A DNA stretch of 64,000 bases from Paraescarpia echinospica (GCA_020002185.1 CM034532.1:24898838-24962837), one strand, 5' to 3'. Numbered from the stretch's first letter, positions 30,840 to 45,176 are shown. Numbers and translations are program-made. The notes: generated by a model from the sequence alone, not told the origin.

Positions 30840-31870
30840 TCTGTGACTATCTCACACGGAAGTTTGATCACGAGGGCCTTGATGATCCAAACATGACTGG
30901 CGCTTGTCACAGCATGTCTAGATTTGCCGTAGGGTCTTGGCTATCTGTGTACACGCCACGGTCTTAGGTATCAGATGTATTTAACATGGGAGTATATATA
31001 GGAAATATTGATTCCTAGTTTTTAGTAACTTCCCCAATTTACATAGCTGTAGACTTTTGAGATATTTTATAGATAACTTCAATGTAACCAAAACAGTTAA
31101 AATTGCTTCTGCTGCAATTTGTTCCAGGTTCATCCATAAGTCTTGGACAATAAGAACATATTGGTCAGTGAGACTGTCTGTAAGATCAGACATGTCGATA
31201 TCGTTAGGTCACCGTGTTAAAAAATTGGGATTCAACCAGATTCAACTACAGTGCCACCGACAGCAAAAACAGATGGCACGTGAGCAAGAAAACGTCGGCT
31301 CATCGAAAGGCCAACTGTTTTATGTCTAAATTATTCACTATGTCATTCTTGTCGATTTTGTTTTAAAACGTTTATACAATCAACAAATGGTTCCATTAAT
31401 TTCATTTAAAGTCATTTGTGATAATGAATTAATATGTTCTTATGTATCTAATCTATATTATTCCTTCACTAAGCTTGCTTTGTACGCTTCTTTCCTTGTT
31501 AATTGAAAAAATGCGTATATCATGATTTGCATATCTACTCAATATCTGAAAAAGAAACTAATATTTGCTCTTCTCTAAATCGCCTTGTGTCAAGGGTTGT
31601 AAAGCGATGCTCTACACCTGCGTTTAACGGTTGGTAGATGAAGGAACCTTCAACTTTGTAAATTTGGTGGTCCAAATCAAACGTTGGTAGTCCATATACT
31701 AACATAAAATGTAAACAAATTTTTGCACTGTCTGTCGTAGGTGTGGCAAGTCACGTCATTAGCGTCAACGTGCATTAATACTAAGATAGGTGGTGCCACT
31801 ATACGTAATACCCCGATACATAGCGATCAAACCACCATCCATTTGTAATGTGATACGTTTGGAGGACTTT
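30840..31870. other. No recognised gene
   Basis: AT-rich, unique-looking sequence between the Polinton-like element and the PAN exon. No domain, repeat or splice structure seen. Confidence 0.5.
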
Positions 31871-31871
31871 G

Positions 31872-32137
31872 CTAACTTGTGAGACCACCTCTAAGTACGC
31901 AAATATACCAACTTTTGTATGTCTTCTTAACATAGAGTCTTTGCGATTCGCTCGGGAGAACATCCCGACACTGACGCCGTTTGAGGAGACACCAAACATG
32001 GATGTCGAACACGAAGGCCGAGCATTGTGCGTTCGCGTCGCATAACTCCGCGCATTTTTGGATAGGAACCCTCACGGCAGTTATTGTGTTGCGCTTACAC
32101 GTGCCATTACGTAACGTGTAGTTGCTGATACTCGACA
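31872..32137 (-). CDS. PAN/Apple-domain exon
   Basis: After a good acceptor (ATCTTGTTTCCAG, ending at 32138) an open exon encodes a cysteine-rich PAN/Apple module: GTCKRN, then CAELCDANAQCSAFVFD, WCLLKRRQC and a closing LYVKKT strand. The pattern C..C..C..C with FVFD is the core of the PAN fold, an extracellular protein- or sugar-binding module. The acceptor is phase 1, matching the donor at 34965 of the galactosyltransferase gene 2.8 kb upstream on the same strand. The frame ends in a stop at 31872; an internal donor near 31915 cannot be excluded, since a second frame below it (ITNGWWFDRYVSGYYV) also looks protein-like. The alternative is an exon of a separate gene. Confidence 0.6.
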
Positions 32138-32159
32138 CTGGAAACAAGATCATTCGTGA

Positions 32160-32790
32160 GGTGAGCTATCTAACCACTGTTTTGGGATCAGATGCATTTT
32201 AAATGTAATGTAATAGAACATTGGATGTGGTATCACGTTTTTGAATTGGAATTTGCACAGCTTAAAATGCAATACTGGAATTGGTCATTCTACCATAACA
32301 GTTCTTTCTCCACCCTCCCTACCTACTACAACAAAGCCTTCTCAGCACAACACCAGGTTTTCATTTAGGTCACAATTCTGTATCATATAACAATTTGTTT
32401 TTGCAGAATACACAACTTGCATAGTCAACCACTACTTTGTCAGTTGTCATGCTTCCACGTAGAGTCGCAACAGGCTTTTTGTCACATGCATTTATTTGAC
32501 CCCAAATCATGGTGGCCATAACCCAAAATACTGTTGTGGAAGCCCTACACATATATATTTTGCGGGGGCCCCACGGCAACTGCTCCAAAAATCCGGCATT
32601 AGCGCATCTATCAAGCAATGTTCGCAATATATGGGTTGGGACGTCAAGTCCAATGCTTAATCGTTGTTGTGCGTATATTCCCCAATGAGAGCAGACATTG
32701 AACATCCAAATTGACCCAAAACATACATTTTACAACGTGATATCATCGTCATATCTCTAGAACAAACGTTCTAGGTTGTGATATGTAGGT
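32160..32790. other. No recognised feature
   Basis: An open frame of 111 codons lies on the - strand (32705-32370), but it has no recognised domain and its composition is not distinctive. Confidence 0.45.
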
Positions 32791-32792
32791 AT

Positions 32793-33469
32793 TGACTGAC
32801 TGACTGACTGACTGACTGACTGACTGACTGACTGACTGACTGACTGACTGACTGACTGACTGACTGACTGACTGACTGACTGACAATTTTATTTCCACTC
32901 GGTGACATACTTAGTTTTCACTATTTTCGATGGCCTAGCCATTCATACACCATTTACATCAATCATACAACACGTGTTGATATATGTACAAAGGATACAA
33001 GTTAAAAGATATTACAATAAATAAATAATAATAGATAGAATGCATGAAATAAAAAAGATAATGTAGATAGAGTAGTCATAATATACAAGAAACATATAAA
33101 AACAAAGTATATTTAAAATGGTGGAGTAGCACTCATATATTTGTGTAGGGTCTTTTTGAAGGTTGGAACAGAATTGCTGTTTTGTATTTCAATTGGTAGT
33201 TTATTCTTTAATTTCAAACCAGACACATTGAAACTGCAGTGATAGTAGGCAGTTCTGGTTTTGGGTGGTTTCAGCTGAGAGGCATTTCTGGTATTGTAAG
33301 AATGACTATTTGATGTAAAAATATCACACAAATAGTGTGGTGCTAGACCATTTACACACTTGTACATAAGAACACATTTATTAAAATCCCTTCTTTGCTG
33401 TAGTGATAACCAGCCTTGTGTTTTAAACATAGTGTTTCTACAATGAGAGTAGATAGGTGAACGGGACAT
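32793..33469 (-). pseudogene. LINE 3' end with (GTCA)n tail
   Basis: On the - strand 33469-33113 encodes the C-terminus of a CR1-like RT (QRRDFNKCVLMYKCVNGLAP, LKNKLPIEIQ, TFKKTLHKYM). Then come an AT-rich 3' UTR and a perfect TGAC microsatellite (32793-32884, about 23 units) as the 3' tail. Microsatellite tails of this sort are usual for CR1/L2-type LINEs. The copy is 5'-truncated. Confidence 0.8.
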
Positions 33470-34010
33470 GGATATTCATGTAGTAGTCGATGGCAAGACC
33501 TTTAAGCAAGTGGGGTTATTTGCAGACTTGGATGAACAGGTTGTGAAAATGGAGGAAGTAGTAATAAGGTACAAAAGACGATGCGAACAGGAACGGAAAC
33601 ATGGAGGAGGCATAATGTGGGCCAAAAAAATAAAAATACAACTTCTAATTAACACTCACTGTTGCACCTGTAATGCATGTATCGATGAGAATAGCATTGC
33701 TATGATTTATGTTGCTGTTTTTATTCAACTGCGAATTCTTTTTTCTTATTGCTCAATGCTTCTATTTGGACGTAGCATTATATGTGTATTTACGTGTGTG
33801 TATGTGTTTGTGCGTGCGTGCGTGCGTGCGCGCGTGCGTGCGTGTGTTTGTGTGTGTGTGTGTGTGTGTGTTACAGAGTATTGAGTGGGAAACTCAACTA
33901 CGTGTGCCTTTATATTCCCATTACAAGATATACGCCAATGTTTTTTGTATAAATTACAGTTGTGCTTCTTGTATCGTTGTTTATATAATAAACCGTCGTC
34001 ATGATCATCA
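33470..34010. other. No gene; (GT)n array inside
   Basis: Contains a GTGC/GTGT-rich array at about 33795-33872. The open frames across it are repeat artefacts. Confidence 0.6.
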
Positions 34011-34019
34011 TGCGCAGTT

Positions 34020-34480
34020 GGAAAAGCCTGCCTGGTAACAGCCTGTGCATAATGGTTGGGATCAAGAAAAGCCTGCCTGGTAACAGCCTGTGTATAATGG
34101 TTGGGATCAAGAAAAGCCTGCCTGGTAACAGCCTGTGCATAATGGTTGGGATCAAGAAAAGCCTGCCTGGTAACAGCCTGTGTATAATGGTTGGGATCAA
34201 GAAAAGCCTGCCTGGTAACAGCCTGTGCATAATGGTTGGGATCAAGAAAAGCCTGCCTGGTAACAGCCTGTGTATAATGGTTGGGATCAAGAAAAGCCTG
34301 CCTGGTAACAGCCTGTGTATAATGGTTGGGATCAAGAAAAGCCTGCCTGGTAACAGCCTGTGTATAATGGTTGGGATCAAGAAAAGTCTGCCTGGTAACA
34401 GCCTGTGTATAATGGTTGGGATCAAGAAAAGCCTGCCTGGTAACAGCCTGTGTATAATGGTTGGGACCAAGAAAAGCTAC
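34020..34480 (+). repeat. 45-bp minisatellite, about 10 copies
   Basis: Nearly identical 45-bp units (core GCCTGCCTGGTAACAGCCTG), with one T/C site alternating among copies. Because 45 is a multiple of three, both strands stay open across the array; this gives false repetitive proteins. Confidence 0.95.
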
Positions 34481-34539
34481 AGGTAGCAGAAGAAATCAAC
34501 TGGGTCATACGAATATCTTAAAGTAACACATGAATATAG

Positions 34540-34830
34540 AAGTAACATGAAGAATGACAATTAAAATAGTTGGGAGCAGACTGAGATGGGCTGGATATGT
34601 TTGTATAAATACTGACAAAACAAAAGAGGGCGATAGAAGAAGAAAAAGAAGACAAACTAAGACAAAAAGGCAATGTAAAACGAGATGTTGAAAGGGCAGG
34701 AAAGAATGGGTAAGGGTGGACGACCATGGCAGAAGATCGAGAACTATGGACAGAAATAGTAAAGAAGGCAGACTTAACCGCTGAGTGGCGTAAACCCCAC
34801 TATGAAAAGGAATGAGGGGAAGAGGGGAAA
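34540..34830 (+). pseudogene. LINE RT C-terminal remnant
   Basis: A short degraded piece: RLRWAGYV, then basic residues, then a Trp-rich ending in several frames, as in the C-terminus of RTE-like elements (RxRWAGHV...GRP...W). No intact frame. Confidence 0.55.
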
Positions 34831-34921
34831 CGAAATAAAGGGGTATAATAGCGCGGTGGCAACTTCTGAAAATATTTCGTGAAGTGTTGAAGACACGACG
34901 CAGTGGCCCACTTCGCATTTC

Positions 34922-35537
34922 CTATTCCAAGAGAAACACTGATGAAGATAAACGACGTTTCTTACCGAGTTCTACCAGTAGCCACGTGTAAAGAGATCGT
35001 TCTTCGTGCGAGTGTATTCTGTACTTAGTGTTGCTGAGACCGTCTCGAACATACTCTAGAGGGCGGAATGCGATACGTCTGCAATGTTTAAGCACAGGCT
35101 ATTATTATTAGAAAAAAATGCATTTTCAGTCACCTTTGTATTGCAACGTTTATATTCCTACGTTCGTTGATTTGTTCACACATCCACACGCATATGCACT
35201 CAGGCACGTAGCCAATCAAGCACGCAGACGCACGCACAAACGCACAACCATACGCATATACACACATACATACATGCATGCAGGCATACATACGTACATA
35301 CGTACATACGTACGTATATACGTACATACGTACATACGTACATACGTACATACGTACATACGTACATACGTACATACGTACATACATATACATACATATA
35401 TACATGCATGCATTCATACATGCATGCATACATGCATACATCGATACATGCATACATGCATACGTGCATACGTACGTACGTACGTACATACATATATACA
35501 TACATACATACATACATACATACATACATACTTACTT

Positions 35538-35608
<71 letters not shown>

Positions 35609-38600
35609 CACCGTGTAGGAGGAAAACGTTAATATATCCATGTACACACACGCACTCACGCACACACGCATGCCCTCACACACACACACACGCGCACGCA
35701 CGCACGCACACACACACGAACCTGAAGGGGTTGACAGGGTTCATGTGGTCTTGGCCGTGTCGAAGCATGCGATAACGGGACACTTCCAGCGGGTACCGGT
35801 ATATGTTTAACTTGGCAGCAGCAATCCTGGACACAGATCAAACTTGTTTGAGCTGCGTGTTACTTTTGTACGCATATTTGCACGTAACATGCTCAATATA
35901 TATTTAAATATATATATATATATATATATAAATATATATATATATACATTTACCTTAACATAAAGATAGATGTACAGTCTCGTAAAACGTTTTATACATC
36001 ACCACCTGGCAGACCTGTTAATTCAAATACCTTCTCGACCTCCATGCTACGCTGCTATTACATGCGAAACCGCGTGCATAAATACCCAGCACTCTCTATA
36101 GAAAACTAATTTCTATTTAGCTGAGTGAACTGAAGCAAGGTTGAGTAAACAGCATTGTCCAAGCTACGAAATGGTTCGAAATAGGACTCTTAATTAAGAG
36201 ACCAGCGTTCCAACCAGTGACGGATTAACGTACCTAGGGCCAATGAAGGCCAGCGGCCTACGAACATACCCGAGCATACCTTTTGTAGACTGAATATTTC
36301 CGAAACCAGGCTAGCAAGATACGATTTTACAAATGATGGCTGTTGCATACGTTTCATTGGTACTTCATTGACTCAATGTGTCTTGCAAGCTAAGAATGAT
36401 CCTGCAGTAGGCCCTATGTGTTTGAATGTTTAACATACGTTACAGAGGTGTTATTACATAACATACTATAAAGGAGAACAATCCAACAGAATCGTCTTCC
36501 GATGTCATGACCCGACAACGGAGTCCTGCTGAAGCTCCGACTCAGCTCACCCAGTATTCATTTCGTTCCGGCACCAGTGGGTGCTTTTTTGGCAAGTATC
36601 AACGGCAGTGCAATTTGACCCGCTAGACTACCCTCTCTGGATCCGCCCGTGGGTCTACCTAGGGCCCACGAAAATGCCGGATGCCTAGGGCCCACGAATA
36701 CCTTAATCCGCCACTGGTTCTAACGCGCCATATCTGTACGCAGTATTCAAGGCGCACAGTATAGCCAACGCATACCGACCTTTCTCCCATTTCGTCGTCT
36801 TCACCTCCCCAACCCCAGTAGAGGTTTGAGAACCCGTTGACCCGGACGTAATCATCCCTTGTGAAGACGGTCACGCCACCAAACATTGGCACGTAACGTT
36901 TGCTGCGCATATGTAAATCCATCAAAATGTCATTACTTGAACAGCACCACTAACTAGAATAAATTTGATGAACAAATATTATAATGATCAATAGTATCAG
37001 CAGTACAAAAATGCAAAAAGTGAAGTCATCATTACTGGTGACTACATAATTGATTTACTGCAAATTAAAGAAAATGCAACATTTGGTAGATAGTTTGATT
37101 CTATTGTTGCTCAAGGTTTTTTTCCCTAAAATTACATTACCCACCAGGCTTTCGTGTAGAAACTGTACGCCCATAGACAATTACCTATGTAAGCTGTCAC
37201 GTGGCTTTGTTTTATTTGAGCTTCTTACGGGCAACTGCTGGTGTATTAATAAACACAATATCAGATCACCTATTATATTTCATATTTTTTATTATCTAGA
37301 ACCAAAGCGTGTAAATGCTACCGAATCAATTAGAATCCAGACTTGGAATACAACATCGATAGATACATTTAAACGGAAATAAATAATGCAGGTATTTATT
37401 ACATGCTAAACACAACTAACCATGCCAATCCAACTAACAATCTCAACAATCTTAATGAAGTAATATCCAAAGTAAAAGATAAACATTTGCCAGTTCGAAC
37501 GATCAAATTCAATAAGCATAAACACAGCAAGTCTCAGTGGATTACAAATGGTATGATCCGGTCAATTGCGTACAAAGATAAATTATATCTGAAACTAAAT
37601 CAAACTCTTACAGATTCCGAGCATTATATAAATCGTAAAACTAACTTAGCTATTTACCAAAGAATTATGAAAAAAACCTCATTCGTAATGCCAAAAACAT
37701 ATTAGCGTGTACAGGTTTTAAAAATGTAAGACTGGCATTAAAGCAAACATGCTGTGCTATCAAATAAGTTATTAATTGGACTTCGAAGAAATTGAAATTT
37801 CCTGATATTTTGTTGATTAACAATAAAGTGATAAGTGATGCCAATGCCATTGTTAACACATTTAACTGTTTCTTCACAAATGTAGGACCTAAGCTAGCAG
37901 CTGAGATGACTAATACAAATAACGCAAATTTCATGGATTACCTACACAATCCGATATTACATAATTTCGCATTCAAACCAATTTTTGAAGAAACCTCTCC
38001 TTCAAATAGCTGAATCAAATATTAAATATGTTGATGACTTTAATTTTCTCGGTATCACTATTAACAAACACGTAAATTGGGCTAGTCATATTGATTCACT
38101 GACATCAAAAATATCTAAAACAATAGGAGTGTTAAATAGACTCAAACATATCCTGTTAATCAACATCCTGAGAACAATCTATAACTCACTAATCGTATGT
38201 CCACCTCAATTATGGAGTGTTGTTCTGGGGGACTCAGAGTAACATAAATAACACAATTGTCAAATTATAGAAAAGGGCAGTCATAATTATAACTTCTAAT
38301 GATTACCTGGCTCATTGAAAACCAATTTTTAAGAGACTACTCTTATAGCTTGATGACATATGTAAAATTCAACTACTCAAATCTATTTACAAATTGACCA
38401 ACAAGCAGCTGCTTGATTATTTCAATCGGAACCTACTCTTATTCAATATCCAGCACCATCAGCTTGCTAGTAGGGCATGCACAAATGTATTTATCCCTAG
38501 AGTAAATCACGAATTCTCCAAAAGAAACATCAGTTTCAGCATAGCAAAGATATTCAATAACTCTCCCAGTATCATTACCAATAATATATTCACACACAGT

Positions 38601-41600
38601 ATCCATGAATTCTCCGCCTATTAAAAGATACATTTTTGAAAGATATCAGAATGTTTGTACTATTATTAACCGTTATATATGTGGAAGATAATTAACTAAA
38701 ATTTACTCTAATGTCTGTTGACACATTTTGTGATTTTGTATAATGTCTCATTATATGCGTATATCTGCACATGTATATGTCAGCTACTGTACAAACTTTT
38801 GATTATAATCTTTTATATGACATGTTGATGCATTACCAGTTAAATTACTTTGTAAACATACTATTATTGTTGTTATTATACTATAATTATTATTCAAGGT
38901 GGCAGCGGCATTTAAATGCCTTAAAGGGAGTCTCCTGGACTATTGTATATAATCAGTTATAATTTGTATTTGTAGTTATTGGTCTAATAAATTTCATTTC
39001 ATTCATACAAATATACGAACATCACAACTGATATAACTAGATAATTGTTAAAATCTGGATTGATCGGCAATCCTGGATGTGCATACTTAATGTTTAATAA
39101 TAATAATAATAATAGTTATAGTAATAATTTTGATAATAATAATGTTAAAAGGGATTTATTGGCTGATTTACTAGCATATCCAAATACCGAGTAGGGGCCT
39201 GCAATGGTCTTCATACGTTGTAAAACCTTGTTTGTTTTATTTCTTCGACACATTATGCATTTCTGAATAAATACGCAGGATATGAAATATAACATTAACA
39301 GTTGTGACACTTTTTCATTATATTATTATTATTATTATTATTTATAAAATACAAAGAAACGTCGTCTCGTGTTTGCGTAAATTCCTATGTTCGCTTATTG
39401 AAAAAAACGCGTCAGTTATTAAGACAATCATCCTAGCTTTAAGAACGTTCTTAGCAGCATCATGAAACCGGCCCCAGTGTCGCGATAGAACACTTGTTGA
39501 ACCAACAATATTACGTCATTAGACAAGCGTGGAGGAGCGGTTGGTTTTTGTCTAAAATAAATACACAACAATATTACAAATCAGTAATAATTAAATAATT
39601 AATATACAATTACAAAGCACTATTCCTTTGCGCTATCTAAACAAAATAATTAAAATAAACTTTTCCGTTGTCCTACCCGAATCCGTATTTGTCCAGGTAT
39701 GCTCCCAGGTGGGTGGGCGGATGGAAGCAGGTGTATTGCTGCCTGTCGTCTGAAGGTAACATGTCGACATCGTGGAAGACGATACAGTCGAAGTTGATCA
39801 GCTTCAGTGCCGCGCGGAAGCCGATGTTCATCAACGACGCCTTGTTGAAGATGTGCGGGAACGCCTGTTGACAGGCAGTGATTGTCAAATACATATTCGC
39901 ATCAAATAATTGGCTGCATCGGGTATAGTAACATCCGTCAACCTCGCCGTGCGATAAAAGTCGCCGCATTAACAACTCGTGTTAGCCGCGTGTGTGAACA
40001 TGAAAGAAAAAGAGCATGAGAAAAGAAGTAGGCCTTTGTAGGATCCATCCACGCTATTGTGAAGGAGGGTCTAGAAGGCTGTCTCAAAGTGGTTTGAGCA
40101 GGAATTGTGTTTTGCTGCCATTCCTCGGATGCTTGAATGGAAAATGCTACACTAGAGCCATCTTGCAACAAAAGGGCAAATCATATTATCGGCTGGGTAA
40201 CAAATTCTTTTCATTAGTTATTATACTAATTTTACGACTAGGAACGTCAAATTTAGTACGAGCAGAACAGGTTTAACCTAACTGATAATGTGACGTTATC
40301 GCAAGTCCCTTTTAGAGACATTAGAAGAAGTCAGTAGCGTGAATTAGATAGGTTGTTTATCGCGCCGGGCAGGTGAGAGTAAATGTTTCACACCTCTCGT
40401 CTGAATGTAATATTTGTTTTATTAAAATAATGTGTTAGGTTATGGACGTTAATATATATTATTCTTATCGTTATTACTGTCTCGATTCAGGAATTCTGAT
40501 TATATTAAATTTAGATGTGATTGAGGTAATCTGAGGATTTTCAGGTATTGACGATTGTGTGTCTATTACCCAAGAATGTTTATTTTTAACCCGACAAGTT
40601 GAATAGACTCTAACCAAGGTTCTAGAGATTCGGGAGCGCAGTTTCTGGGATGGCTTAGTTTGTGTTAAGTTTTGCTATTGGCAAGTTAGACTTCCGGCGC
40701 TTGGTCGCCATTCGAGTAGTTAAGAGAATTACGGTCATTTAAAATGTTAAAGTCAGACGACTGTAATTCCATTGCTGTGAGCGTGTGTCATCTTGTCTCC
40801 AAGACATGGGACTTATTCTCGACGTATTTTGTTGCCCGTGTCTTGAAGGTGTAACTTCATTGATTTTTAAATGCAGGCAACCTTGATTAATGGTTGCGTT
40901 TGGCTAATTGGAAAATTTCCAGTGACAACCGTCATGGCTCAATTGAATTGAAGATTGAATTACTTCGAAGCCGAGAGCATCGGTTCGCCAATTATCGCTC
41001 ATTGACAAGATTGGTTGTTGCTGCCGATACAGCTGATTCCAGTCGTCCCTTATACAACGTGAAGACTAGGGGTGAGTTTCGCAGTTCGCATTCCCCTACT
41101 TCTCGACAATTCAGTGTATCGTCGGGCTGTTGATCGATCGCCACGTCCGTTCTCCACGTGACGCCTATCGACGCCCATCGTGTACCATCATACTGCCGTA
41201 AACGTTCGTTCATCACTTGACGCATGTCGACACCCACCGTGTACCGTCGTATTGCCGATTACGTTCGTTCATCACGTGACACTTGTCGACGTCCACCGTA
41301 TACCGGCGTACTTCCGTGTATGTTCGTTCATCACGTGATGCTTATCGACGCCCACCGTGTACCGTCGTGCTTCCGTATATGTTCGTTCATCACGTGACGC
41401 CTATCGACGCCCGCCGTGTAACGTCATACTGCCGTGTACGTTCGTTCATTACGTGTCGCTATCGATGCCCACCGTGTACTGTCGTGCTACCGTATACGGT
41501 TTCTTCACGTGACGAACCTCGACGACCGTCGTGCCGAGATACGGCCGTATCTCCCTCGTGTATTCATAGTAGGCAGCTACATTTCGACATGTATATTCGT

Positions 41601-44600
41601 CGGAAATGCCGGGGTTGTGTGTTGCATCCCCCGGCATACCCGTGCAACCGGGATGCGTAAATGCTCGTTATCCCGATTATTTGTTATACCGGACTTCAGG
41701 ACTCTGTTTGTGGGTGAGCAATAACACTTTGTTATTACTTCATCTAACGTATGTTTATATGTGTATGCACATGTACATGTGATACAATACTTTGTAACGA
41801 GGAAGTCCTTTAATAGTTGGCCAAGTTATATTTGTATCGTTGATTCTGGTTTATTGTATTTAGTAAATAGGTATTCCACTTGGATTCCTACATTAAACTC
41901 CCTTTGTCGTGTCATATTCCTGTTCCACCCATCCTTGTTGCACCTGGACCTTTGAAACGAATCAGTCACATTTGGTGCCACCTATCCATGAGCCAAATTT
42001 ATGACAAAGGCCTGGAGGCATGTGCCCCTAGACCTTTGGAATTTGGCCGCACTATGCCTGAGTTAATGTGGCGTGCCCCTAGACCTTTTTAATGTGCCCC
42101 CGTTTTTGAATTTACGGCGGCGCAGCAGTGAAAAATGTTCAACAGCAGCGCACACCCCCCTGTCTTCCAATGTCAGCAGTGGATGTGATACAGCGAAGAA
42201 ACTGAAGTAATGGCGACGCGGCGAAGAAAAATTTTCTACACCATTTTGTTCGACCGCCAGTAGAAGTTTTTGAGCCTCTCCCTGCAGACTACCCTCTCTT
42301 GTACCGCCCTTGAATTGTGCATAGGTAACCCAACTCTAACCCAGTCGTCATTTAGCACAATTGGCAATGTCTCGTCTGAAGTATTCGCCAATGGTAAATT
42401 GACCTGGGACGTTGAGTAGTAGACGTAACACTTGACCTACGAATCGCCACCGGGTTTTCTGATTATACACGCACAAATATACCAACATGAATATACAAAT
42501 ACACATATAAATAATATATGCACATAAACATAAGATGTGGAATAACACGTAATTACTACGGCGAGACTTCATAGACCAATGATGCGTAGGCCTACCTGTT
42601 CGACGACCAGAATGTGGTACTCGAGCTGCTGCCGCTGGAGCACTGGATGTAGGTTCTGCAGCAGTATCCGCAGATGTTCGTCTCTGTCGCGGTACGGTAC
42701 CACGACGACCACGCGCTGTCTCGCCGTGCAGTTGACCGGCTTCCATTTCCCTCCACCCGTCAACTCCGGGTGGTTGGCAGCCAGCGTCGACCACGGAGTG
42801 ACGGCGGTGTTAGGTAGAAAGGATCCGACTGAAAATTATTATGAACTGAACTGTTATTTAGGCATACCGTAATCATAGATGTCGAAACCGGAGGGGGGGC
42901 TTGGGGGCTGACCACCGCAATATTTTGGAAGGGAACTGGAGATAGGATTAGCCCACGAATATTTATGGAAGGGGGTTGATATTAGGGTGCAATTTTAGGT
43001 GAGCGTCCAGGGGAGTGCAAATAGAGGTTTTTGGAGAGCCTGAATGTGGTTTTGGCAACCGTCAATGGGGTGGAATTTAAGGTTTTTGGGGAGTCTCAGC
43101 CCCCCACTACCCCCGATTACTCATCACATTCCGACGCCAATGGTAATGCATTAAATATGTTGAGTGAATGTTAGGGAAAGCTCGGATATCATGAAGCAAA
43201 ACCAAAAATGTCGACGACCAAAACAACGGAAGAAAAATGTCATTGCTTACATAAATGATATTAAATAACATAGAAATAAAGTGTGTACGATGTTTTTCTT
43301 ACTCGGCACGGTAATATGTTTTATTATAATTAACCATATATACACCCATATATATATATATATATATATATATAATGTTTTAAATATACGTATACAAAAT
43401 ATAATTTTTAATGTGTATGCACACTCATTATGTAAAGACATGTTTATGACCTACATTCTAAAATGATAATTTTTCAGTTTTATATAATTTAAAGTAGTTA
43501 TGATTACCTGTATGTAAATCAAATCAAAGCAATTCTGATTGATCGGAAGCAATGAAATAATGTTTACTGTTGTATTATTATTTACTATTCTTCCTTTTAA
43601 CCACCAGTTGGTCAAAGTGGAGATGTTAGAAACCCTGAGAGCTATACTGCTGAAGACATAAAGTTGCAATCGGAGTGAAACTACCACGTTTAACTATAGT
43701 GTTGTTTTAAGAAAAAAGTATATACAACATAACTATTGTTTATTTACTCGATCACTCTTGCCACCGTATATGTCATGTTGGTTTTTTATATGTAATTCCA
43801 TGTTTTTGTAAAATTACCGGTCCCCGTGTTCTGCCAGCGGAATAATCTACGTGCGTCACGCGGATATAATTTTTGTTTTTAGCGCCGTGTTATCTTAAAA
43901 GTGCAACTTATGTGAAAGAATGTTTATATGACGTTGGGAGGTGGACAGACAAACAAAGCCCAGTAATCAATCAAGCGTATACTCAACATCACACAGATTA
44001 ATTAATTACGAACTTTAATACCAGCGGTAGGGCTAGCAGTAGATGTCTGGTCACGACACAGCGTAATTTAAATAACGACTAACGTGCAACGCAGCATGTT
44101 TTCATAAACAGTAGACTTTTAATTGAAAGCATGTGTTTTACTATAATAGCGACGTGTAATCCAATACGCGAACTGTGTTGTACAGTCAGTGGGCAGTTCA
44201 CAGAGCTATCAAGCGTATACTCAACATAATTAATATTTATTTGTCAAAAGTTTAATGTGCGCGTAATACGTAAACGTAACTTAACAATCTCAGGAACCAT
44301 GCGCGCATGGCAAATACTTCGGGCAAACGACCCCTGCATCATACACTTGGCAACATGAAGTAGACGCTTACATATTGCTTATGTCGACCCTCATGCCAAT
44401 AGCACAGCAATACAAATATTATTTGACAATTCTACACTCTCCCGACTAGGGCCTATCGATGGACGCGAACTTCACAACTCCTCAACATTCATCATTTTGA
44501 ACAAACAACACGTATCTCCGCGCGCGTAATGGTGTTTAAATAACGATGCTTACAATTGCTAAATACTATTATCACGACTGTCAACAACCAAGGCATCCCG

Positions 44601-45082
44601 TCACGCATTTTTCCTAGTTAACAAATACGTTAGAGCAGCGGTTCTTAACCTGTTTTAGTAGAGACCCAAATTTCGGTCGCAGGATTTGCATGGTGACACA
44701 TGCCTCCAAGACGTTAACTTGTGATAAATGATCCCGAAAATCTTGGTATCTTGTGAAGGTTTGTACCTTCTGCTATTCTTGCATACGCATGGTTTCACGA
44801 TAATCACCCCCAAAATAACCCACGAAAGAAAAACCGTGCTGTTTACGATGTTTTAGACACAGCTGAACGATGTTGGCCGTCGCGCGCTTATCTATTTTTT
44901 GCTTAGATCTGTTCTATATTAGGTTTGACCACTCACTGGCTCATTAACTCATTATGAAATTACCCTTACCAACCACATTGTCTGTGTTAGACGCCTGCTT
45001 GTTCTACATATGTGTATGCGTGTGTGTGTGCGTGTGCGTGTGCGTGCGCGTGTGTGCGTGTGCGTGTGTGTGTCCTTTTGTG

Positions 45083-45176
<94 letters not shown>

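Noticed and set aside
32370..32705. Open frame of 111 codons on the - strand
   Set aside because: No domain, no matching splice phase with the neighbouring exons, and no repeat likeness. Not supported as a gene.
34020..34480. CRISPR-like array
   Set aside because: The units are contiguous 45-bp repeats without unique spacers, in a eukaryotic intron. The arrays at 4418, 7690, 41130 and 58142 were rejected on the same grounds.
36900..36935. Alternative acceptor for galactosyltransferase exon 5 at about 36930
   Set aside because: It stays in phase but inserts ten residues between the conserved YGF and FGGV blocks; the acceptor at 36903 restores the usual family spacing.
44636..44680. hAT terminus GCGGTTCTTAACCTG in the tandem duplication
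   Set aside because: It resembles the end of some hAT elements, but no inverted partner or target duplication could be found in either copy.
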